A DNA stretch of 64,000 nucleotides from JAFGDH01 sp964441265 (GTDB taxonomy: Archaea; Aenigmatarchaeota; Aenigmatarchaeia; QMZP01; QMZT01), in NCBI GenBank assembly GCA_964441265.1, contig CAYYKJ010000005.1, forward strand, positions 40,664 to 104,663. The letters run 5' to 3'. Positions 26,501-35,500 of this stretch are shown here, piece by piece (the stretch's first letter is position 1; every line of letters begins with the position of its first letter). Made by a program: the position numbers and the translations under genes. Below the pieces are notes generated by a model. It was not told the origin of the DNA. It searched no databases and was given only the letters and a program-made list of their open reading frames with translations.

Positions 26501-29500
26501 CGGTCACCACCAGGGTTATGTTGTCCTTCTCCAGCTTTCCCGTTCCCTCTGACGTGTTCATCTGGTTGAAACTGTCGTTCACCCGGAACCTGTAATTATA
26601 GGTTTCGTTGTCATCTCCCGCGTATAGATCGGTCCCGTTATAATCCTTCGCCTCCATGGAGCAGGTATAGGGTGCCTGCTGCGTGGTGGAATTCTTCATG
26701 ACCCAGATTCCGCTCGCGTTCGACCAGAGTTCGCATGTAACGTTGTCATTCTCCGGGTCCGTTATGCTCACGTTGTAGGTGAATGTGGAACCCCATCCCT
26801 CCTGGTAGGGATCCACCGAGAGGGAGGACCATCCGGGCTCAAGGTTGTCCAAAAAGAACCAGTCCCCCTCCGAAACGCTCCCGTTGTTGTAATAGGTCCC
26901 GGAGTAGTTCATCCTCACGTCCCAGTCCCCCTCGTCCTTTCCCGTCGAGTCCCAGGAGCAGTTGTACCATCCGTCCCCCTCGTCATCCACCGGCGTGCAT
27001 TCCTCCCAACTCATCCCGTCCAGGCTCACTTCGAAGGTCGCCCCAAGACCGGAAACCATCTCCCCTTCATCATCGGTGACGTTCCCCCTCAGCGTGACAA
27101 TGTCCGTAACGTTGTGGTCCTCCTCGTACTCCACCATACCGAAGAGATCACCGAACACGGTCACGTTATAAACGCTGGAGTTCTCGTCATCATAGTACTC
27201 GTCCCCCTCCGTCCCTATAATCCACTCCTGCCTCCCCACCGAATAGATCCCGGACGGATCAAAGCTGAAGTTCGCATACCCTTCCGGATCGGTCACCCCT
27301 GAGCTGTCCGGATTATACCCGGCCCCGTCAGTGGTCACCCACAGACTCACGTTAACATCACTCCCCAAGAAGGCGTCCCTGTCCGTGTCGAACACCCTCA
27401 CCTTCAGGTCCGTGGAATTCGTCCCCGACCTGTTCACCTCGCTCTCGTTCCCCGCGACATACTCAATCGAGACGTTGTCCTTCTGCACGTATGGACCGCT
27501 GAATGTAGTTGTATTGGTCAGGTTGTGCTTTTTGTCTCCGGTGGAGTTCAGGTCGTTGTATTCGAACAGGTAGTTCCTTGTCTCTTCCGTGTCGGAGAAG
27601 GAGAACGGACTTATGGTCCAGTTCACCATCGTGCCGGAACTCACGACCTTGGTTTCGTTCCTCATCCATGTCCCTCCGGGGTTCACCCAGAGCGTTATGT
27701 TGATGTCATCGTCGTTGTTGTCGAATACCTGGACAGAATAATTGTATTCGGCTCCCCACCCGTCCACCTGCTCTGTGACCTGTGCGTTGCTCAGGACCGG
27801 AGGATCGTTCACTATGGAAAGGTTAAGGGTGACCGTTTCCCAGCATTCGTTCGCCGGGGAACAGGCCGTTCCCGTGGCGTTGGCCCTCAAGATATACACT
27901 ATCCCCTCCTCTTCTTTGTCATCTGACTGGGAGGTGGCATTTATGTTTATTTTCATGGTATTCCCTCCCGGGAGGGAGGAGACCGGATCCGGGAAGAAGT
28001 AGACAACCGGATCGGGCGGCATGTTCAGACATGCCCCGGAGAGACATTCTATTTCCACGTCGGAGAGGTTTCCGCTGCCGAAGGCCACGAGGGTGAAATT
28101 CCCGATGGTCGTGGTTGTCCCTGAAGAGGCGTTCCCGTAGACGACCGATTCTGATATTTCAAGCTTATAGTTTGGTGTGACATTCACCATGGTCTGGTTG
28201 GCGGCGGACTTGTTCACCAGGTTCCCTTGGGTCCAGTTTCCGGTGAGGTTCACGTAATATATTCCCTCCGTGGTCCCGTTGATCACGGTTATGGTGAAAT
28301 TCTCTGTGCAGTTTTCCCCGGGAAGGATGTCCCCGCAGTCGTGTATGGAAGGGGAAATGGTCCAGTTTTCGGGCATGGTGTGGTTGTTTATGGACGCGTT
28401 GTAAAGCTTTGAAAAGCCGGTGTTGTTCAGGGTGACCTGTATTTCGAATGTCCTGTTGCTGCTCCTGTTGATCCCGTCCACTATGTTCTCCTCCGGAATT
28501 ATGAGCAGGTCAGCCGAAGTGTCGTTTGTCTGGAGGAAGAAGGCGTCCACCTTTTTGTATTCACCCCCGTATCTCAGGTTGTGGTCGGTGGAATTCATGG
28601 TTATGTTGTAGTTTCCCATCTTACCACCGCTGGAATTCCACGTGCAGTTGTACCATCCGCCGCCGTCATTTGTCACGGGGGTGCACTGGGTCACGTTATC
28701 CGCCTCGTTTTCCAGATAGTAGAAAACCTTCCCGTCCAGCGTCTGGATGGTGTTGCCGCAGTCGTCGGTGGCCCTGCCCCTGATGGGAACGTTTTCTCCC
28801 TCCGTGTAGTCCTCCCCGTCGGGTATTTGTATCTGGTGGTATATCTGTCCCCAGATGTTCACGTTTTGGCTGGTGATCGTTGCGGTCTTGTAATAACTGT
28901 TTTCGGGGATCTCTCCCATGAAGTCCTGCTGCCCCAGGAAATATTCCCCATCCCCGTCCGTGCTGTTGCACCCCGGGTTAAAGTACCTCCTGCAGTACCC
29001 GGGGCTCGTGGTGTTAGAGAAGGAGTCGTAGTTCGAGAAATCTCTGGTCACGTTCAGACGGCATTCGATCTGATGCGTGATGAGACCTCCCCTGTCCAGA
29101 TCGGTTATGTTGTATGAGATCAGCGTCAGAGTGTATTGATCCCTGGGGGCGTGACAATTGGAGCAGTCGGTGACCTCCAGTTCTATGTCGTCCTTCTCAA
29201 GCGTCCCGTTCTCCGTCGTTGTGTTTACTTCGTTGAAGGTGTCGTTCAGCCGGAACTTGAAAAGGTAATCACCCTGATAATCCCATTCGTAGTCATCCGC
29301 GTGGAGCGAGCATATGTACGGTGCCTGGGCGGTCATCCTCCCTTTGAGGACCCATCCCCCGCCCGCGTTGCTCCATAGCGTGCAGGTCACGGAATCGTTC
29401 TCCGGGTCGCTGACTGTGGTGTTGTATGTGAAATTGTATCCCCAACCGTCTACAGGGGGATCCACCAGCAGCGGGGATGAGTTGTAAGGCTCAAGGTTGT

Positions 29501-32500
29501 CCAAAAAGAACCAGTCCCCCTCCGAAACGCTCCCGTTGTTGTAATAGGTCCCGGAGTAGTTCATCCTCACGTCCCAGTCCCCCTCGTCCTTTCCCGTCGA
29601 GTCCCAGGAGCAGTTGTACCATCCGTCCCCCTCGTCATCCACCGGCGTGCATTCCTCCCAACTCATCCCGTCCAGGCTCACTTCGAAGGTCGCCCCAAGA
29701 CCGGAAACCATCTCCCCTTCATCATCGGTGACGTTCCCCCTCAGCGTGACAATGTCCGTAACGTTGTGGTCCTCCTCGTACTCCACCATACCGAAGAGAT
29801 CACCGAACACGGTCACGTTATAAACGCTGGAGTTCTCGTCATCATAGTACTCGTCCCCCTCCGTCCCTATAATCCACTCCTGCCTCCCCACCGAATAGAT
29901 CCCGGACGGATCAAAGCTGAAGTTCGCATACCCTTCCGGATCGGTCACCCCTGAGCTGTCCGGATTATACCCGGCCCCGTCAGTGGTCACCCACAGACTC
30001 ACGTTAACATCACTCCCCAAGAAGGCGTCCCTGTCCGTGTCGAACACCCTCACCTTCAGGTCCGTGGAATTCGTCCCCGACCTGTTCACCTCGCTCTCGT
30101 TCCCCGCGACATACTCAATCGAGACGTTGTCCTTCCGGACATCCGCTCCCTGCGAGCCGGTATCGTCCTTCCCTCCCTCATAATCGCTCGCATTGAACTT
30201 GTACGACCTGGACCCCACGTCATCGATGTTCCAGCCAGGATCGTGCAGAAATGACACTCTCTCATCCGTGCAGGGACAGCTGACATCCATGGAATTGACG
30301 AGTTCCCACCCGCCCCCCCTGTCATACCATAAGCTCACGTTCACCGTGTCCGGGTTGACCTCGTTCAAATCCACCGAATAGTTCCACCATTCCCCCCATC
30401 CCCCGTCCTGTTCCGTCGCTGAAGACGGGCCGCTCAGCACGGGATCGGTGGTGTTGACAGAAAACCTCCCGCCGAAGGAATCGCTCCCGTCGTTGTAATA
30501 TGTCTTGCTTGTGTTGACCCTGACGTCATAAGTACCATACGTCTGGTCATGGGGGACGTCCCACGTACAATTATACCAGCCGCCCCCCTCGTCATTCACG
30601 GAGCAGCTGCCGGTTATCTCCTCCCAGCTCCCGCCGCCCGGAAGAACCTCTATCGTGTTCGAGACCCCGCTTACCATGCTGGAGTTGTCATCCGTGACGT
30701 TCCACCTGAAAAGAACGGAATCGCTCCCGGCCCTGTAGGTCTGGCCGGATGGCTCCTGGAGGGAGGCGTTCAGTTCGCCTATGATGTTCAGGGACCCCTC
30801 TGAGCTGTTGGAATCCTTGTAATACGCTCCCCCCGATATTCCCGCCTTCCAGTTCTGGACTCCTGTGGAATAGTTGTTATCGGGCTCGAAATCCAGGGTG
30901 CAGTGTCCGGTACTGTTGGTGGTGTTTGTCCCTTCGTGTATGTAATTGGAGCCGTCCTTGGTTATCCAGAAGTGACAAGTGATATCAGGGACCGGAAAGC
31001 CCCTGTCAGTGTCGTTTACGAATGCTGTGAGGGTCATTTTCTGTGAGCCGCTCCTGTTGACCTCCCCCCCGTCACCTTCCGTCAGGGAAACCCCCGTGTC
31101 ATCCTTCTCCACGGTTACCGGATAGGCAGGGGTGATGTTAGTCTCGTATTCGTCGTCTATCAGCAATCTCCAGTATTGGTTTCCCACAGCATAACGGCTC
31201 CATGAGGATTTGACGTTCAGGTAGTTCCATCCAGAACACCCCCAGCAGGTGGTGGAGTTCATCGTACTCCATGATCCAGTCCTATTCTCCTGCACAGAGA
31301 CAGTTATGTTGTCGGCCTGGTCCTGGTCGCTGACATTGATATAGAAATCCCACGTCTCTCCCCATCCCTTGTTATCGTCTCCAGACACGTCCTTGTACTG
31401 AGGCACGTAGTTTTTCAGGATGAATTCCTGAAGCGAGGAATGGCTCGTCTGTCCCAGCGAATTGTTGGCGTACCAATAATAGCTCATGTTCTGGTGGGAC
31501 TGGGTGTAGTTTCCCTGACCTATCGTTATATAATACTCGTCGCTGGCGTTCTGGGCTCCCGTATAATTCATCACGTGCGTTCCGTTGTGGAATTCAAGGG
31601 CGGTCCAGTTGACACCGTAGTCGCTGGTCATGGTCACGTTTATCTGGACGTCCTGGACTATGTTTGGGGGGTCGGGGTCTATCTTATGCCCGGAGAAGCT
31701 GACCCCCACTATCTCCAGGTCCTTCACTGTCTCCTCCGAGGTGGTGTGACCCTCCACCGTATACGTCGTGTTGACCAGTATGGGATACGTTCCCAGTTCG
31801 GAAGGCGCCTGGAAAGTGATGTTGTAGTCCCCGTCAGCGTCGGTCTCGAAAACGTAATCCTCATTCCCTGTTTCGGTGACATCAGGCTCGGCCCCGAAGA
31901 GGGATATCCTGTAATTGTCCATAAGTGAATCCGAGGCACTTTCTCCCCAGAGAGAGGCATTATATGGGCCTCCCGGAAGCGAGACCGAATCGTTGCTTAC
32001 CTTGGCCTCATCTATGTCCGTGTAAGATTCGGCATATGTATCGTTTCTTAACATGGTCATGTTATGCCAGACGAAGGTGTCTGAGTTAAAGGTTTCATTT
32101 GATGCAATCGAAAGATAGTTGTATAACCTTATCCGGTTGTAATTGCCTGACCAGTATTGGGCGGTTGAAGCCAGGAACGTTGTATTATCCTTGTAAACAC
32201 ACGGACCCACTTCGTAAAAATCATAATACTTGAGTTCCGCCGTTATGTTTACGTAGTTGTAGTTTTCCGTGAAATTACTAACGACCCATTTATAATTCTG
32301 GTTGGAGCCGCCAAGACTCATATTACCCTCGCTGCAGTCCAGATTACTTGTACAGTCCTCACCTTCACCCCAGTCTGAAGCGTAATCGTCCTTTATGCAC
32401 TTCCACCCGTCGCAGTCGTTGTCGCTGAAATCGTCATAGAATACGTAGCAGGTATCACCCTCGTATTTCATGCAGACTTCCCCGTAGTCCGGATCCCCTG

Positions 32501-35500
32501 ACAGTGGGTTGCCGTAGTACATGGTCACGTTGAATATCGAATCTTCCGAGAGGTTGGCCTTGAACCATATCCTGGTTGAGGAGTCGTTGCACGCGGTTTG
32601 GTTGGACCACTCCAGCTCCTCGCCGTCCTGGAAGATCCTGAGGTCGGAGCAGCTGGCGTTGAGCTTCCCCTGGGAAACGAGGGTCTCGGTGTCTATGTCC
32701 GCGTAAACCGGGAACTGGTCTATCCCCTGCCCTCCGGTGTTGTTTATGCTCAGGTTCTCTCTGTATGCCCAGTTGTAGTCCCACCACCCCTCTGGATGGG
32801 AGTCACCTATCGAATATATGTCCACCATCCCGTTTATCAGGGTGCCGTTCATGTACATGTTGAAGGCGTGGTTCGCGAGGTCGGTTCCGTTGGTGAGATT
32901 TATGTGTCCCCAGGCGGAGACGTATTCATGCTGGACCGTGGTCTCGTTTGGCTCCAGTGTTTCGGAAATTAGTATGCCGGGATAAACTAGGAGATTCGTT
33001 GAATTTTTTCCTGATACCTCATCATCATTAACGGTCACCGTATATATTCCGTAATCTCCGGAGGAAATGTTCGGTGCCAGGAAGGATATGTTGTAGTATC
33101 CCGTTGCGTTGCTCATGTCTGATCCGTAAAACGTGTCGTTCAGGTAAAGGCTTATGTTCTCGTTTTCGATAGGCGAACCAGTTGAGGAATTGACGACCTG
33201 ACCGTAAACGCTTATGTTTTTTCCCGAAAAGGTTTCATTCTCCGACAGCTCTTCTGAAATATTGATTTTCGTTTCAATGTCAGTTTCAGTGCTGTTGACC
33301 CATGAAGACCATTCCGTCCCGTTGTATGCCCTGCAGCTGAACTTCCATGATTGCCAGCTGGTGATGTAAGAGCTGTCTACCATATCCAAAAAATTGCTCT
33401 GGTCGTTCGTCCAGAAGGAGCTGTATTCGCTGGAGTCCGTGGTCACGCTGGGATCGCTCACATTATGATTGCCCGTGTCGCCGTCCCCGATCTGGCCGTC
33501 GCCGCCATGTCCCCAGCACAAAACCCTGCCGTCGCTTTCGCGGATTCCGCATGTATGATAATAGCCGGCGGCAACGCTCGTGTATTCGCTCGAATCCGTG
33601 GTAACGTTAGGATCTCCCGCCCCGTGGATGCTTGTGTTCCCATCGCCCAGGCGCCCGTATGTCCCGTTACCCCAGCACAAGACTCTGGAGTCATTGGCCC
33701 TTATCCCGCATGTATGGTAGTTCCCCGCAGAAACGCCCAGGTATTCGCTGTCGTCCGTGGTCACGTTTGGATTGCCCACGCTGTGGTCGCCGACGACACC
33801 GTCCCCGAGTTGGCCGTGGTCACCGAACCCCCAGCACAAAACCCTGGAATCATTAGCACGAATACCGCAGGTATGTTGAAATCCGTTAGAGACGCTAATA
33901 TAGGCGCTGTCGTCCGTTGTCAGGGTGAAATACGGTACGTTGTGCTGGTCAGTTCTTCCGTCCCCGATCTGTCCATTGTTCCCGCGTCCGCAACAGAGCA
34001 CTCTGGAATCGTTGGCACGAACGCCACATGTATGCACTCCTCCCGCACTCACGCTCAGGTAAGCACTGTCATCCATGGTCAAGTTCGGGCTGCCCACGTC
34101 ATGGATATCAACATTCCCGTCACCCAATCTCCCCCCGTATCCGTATCCCCAGCACAGCACCCTCGAATCGTTCGCCCTGATGCCGCATGTATGGGCATCC
34201 CCCGTCGAAATGCTGAGATATGCGCTCTCATCAGTGGTCAGGTTCGGATGTCCCACGCTGTGGGCGTTGGTGTCCCCGTCACCCAGCTGACCTTCGTTAC
34301 CCAGACCCCAGCACAACACCCTGGAATCGTTGGCACGAACGCCACATGTATGCACTCCTCCCGCACTCACGCTCAGGTAAGCACTCGTATCCATGGTTAC
34401 ATTGGGAGAACCCGCCTCGTGGGCGTTGGTGTCCCCGTCCCCGAGTCTTCCCTGGTTGCCTAACCCCCAACACAAAACCCTGGAATCGTTCGCCCTTATG
34501 CCGCATGAATGTTCATCACCTGCGCTGATGCTCCCTTTCTTGAAGGCCGTCCCGTTCACCCACTCGACTGAATCATTATACCATTTGTATTCGAACTTCC
34601 GTATCTCGGCGTCCTCGTCCCCGGTCGCATTGCAGTACCCTCTCAGGTTGTCGTTGGGGTTGGCCGTGTCGGGCTTTATGGTCACGTCGTTTATGGAGAC
34701 GGAGAGGATATCGTATTCATCCCCGCCCTCGTCCTGGCTCTGGTTTGTGCCTTCTTCCACCGGCTGCATGGTTGTTATGTTGTTGACCGCATTCCAGGCG
34801 TCTATCCTTGAGATGTTTGTCGTATAGGTCGAATTGACCTGATAGGGTACCGGTTTCCCGGTGGTCTTGAGCATATGCTCCACCTCTCCGGGCAGGAGGG
34901 GTTCGTTCTCCAGAAGCAGTGCCGAAACCCCCGAAACGAAGGGGACGCTCATGCTGGTCCCGCTCCTTTTCGAGTATTCCCCTCCCATGGTCCTTACCCG
35001 GATGTCCTCCCCGGGGGCGAGGAGATCTGTCCAGTGATTCACGCTGGAGAAGGAGGCGATTTCGTCATCCTTGGTGGATGCCGCCACGCTTATCACCCCG
35101 GAGCCGCAGGCGGGAGACTTTATTTTCCGGGAGCCGTCGTTCCCGGTCGCCGCTATGACCAGAGTCCCATTGTCGACGAGCTGGTTGCAGTATTCAGCCA
35201 CCGGGTTGGAGTCGCAGTAGCCGTCGTAGCTTCCGGAACCTATGGAGAGCGAGATTACATCCGCACCCTCCTGTTCGCAGTATTCCAGACCTTCAAGCAC
35301 GTCGGATTCGTATCCTTTCCCGTCCCTGTCGATGACCTTGGCGACGACAAGGTCTATACCCGGTGCGACCGAATCCAGTATGCTGGCCACCTCAGTGCCG
35401 TGTCCCTGGTCGTCCCATGGGTCGTTGTCATCGTTCACGAAGTCGTGGCCTTGGGAGAAGGAATGGATATACATATAGTTGATTCCGGTGTCCAGGAAGC

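Noticed and set aside
26836..30135. Repeat pair considered as a transposable element
   Set aside because: The repeats encode Ig-like domains in frame, have no terminal inverted repeats or transposase, and fit the protein's own super-repeat period.
31000..34600. RCC1-like and Ig-like repeats considered as a CRISPR or DNA tandem array
   Set aside because: Repeat units are about 156 bp or longer, diverged in nucleotides, and in one coding frame; they are protein repeats.
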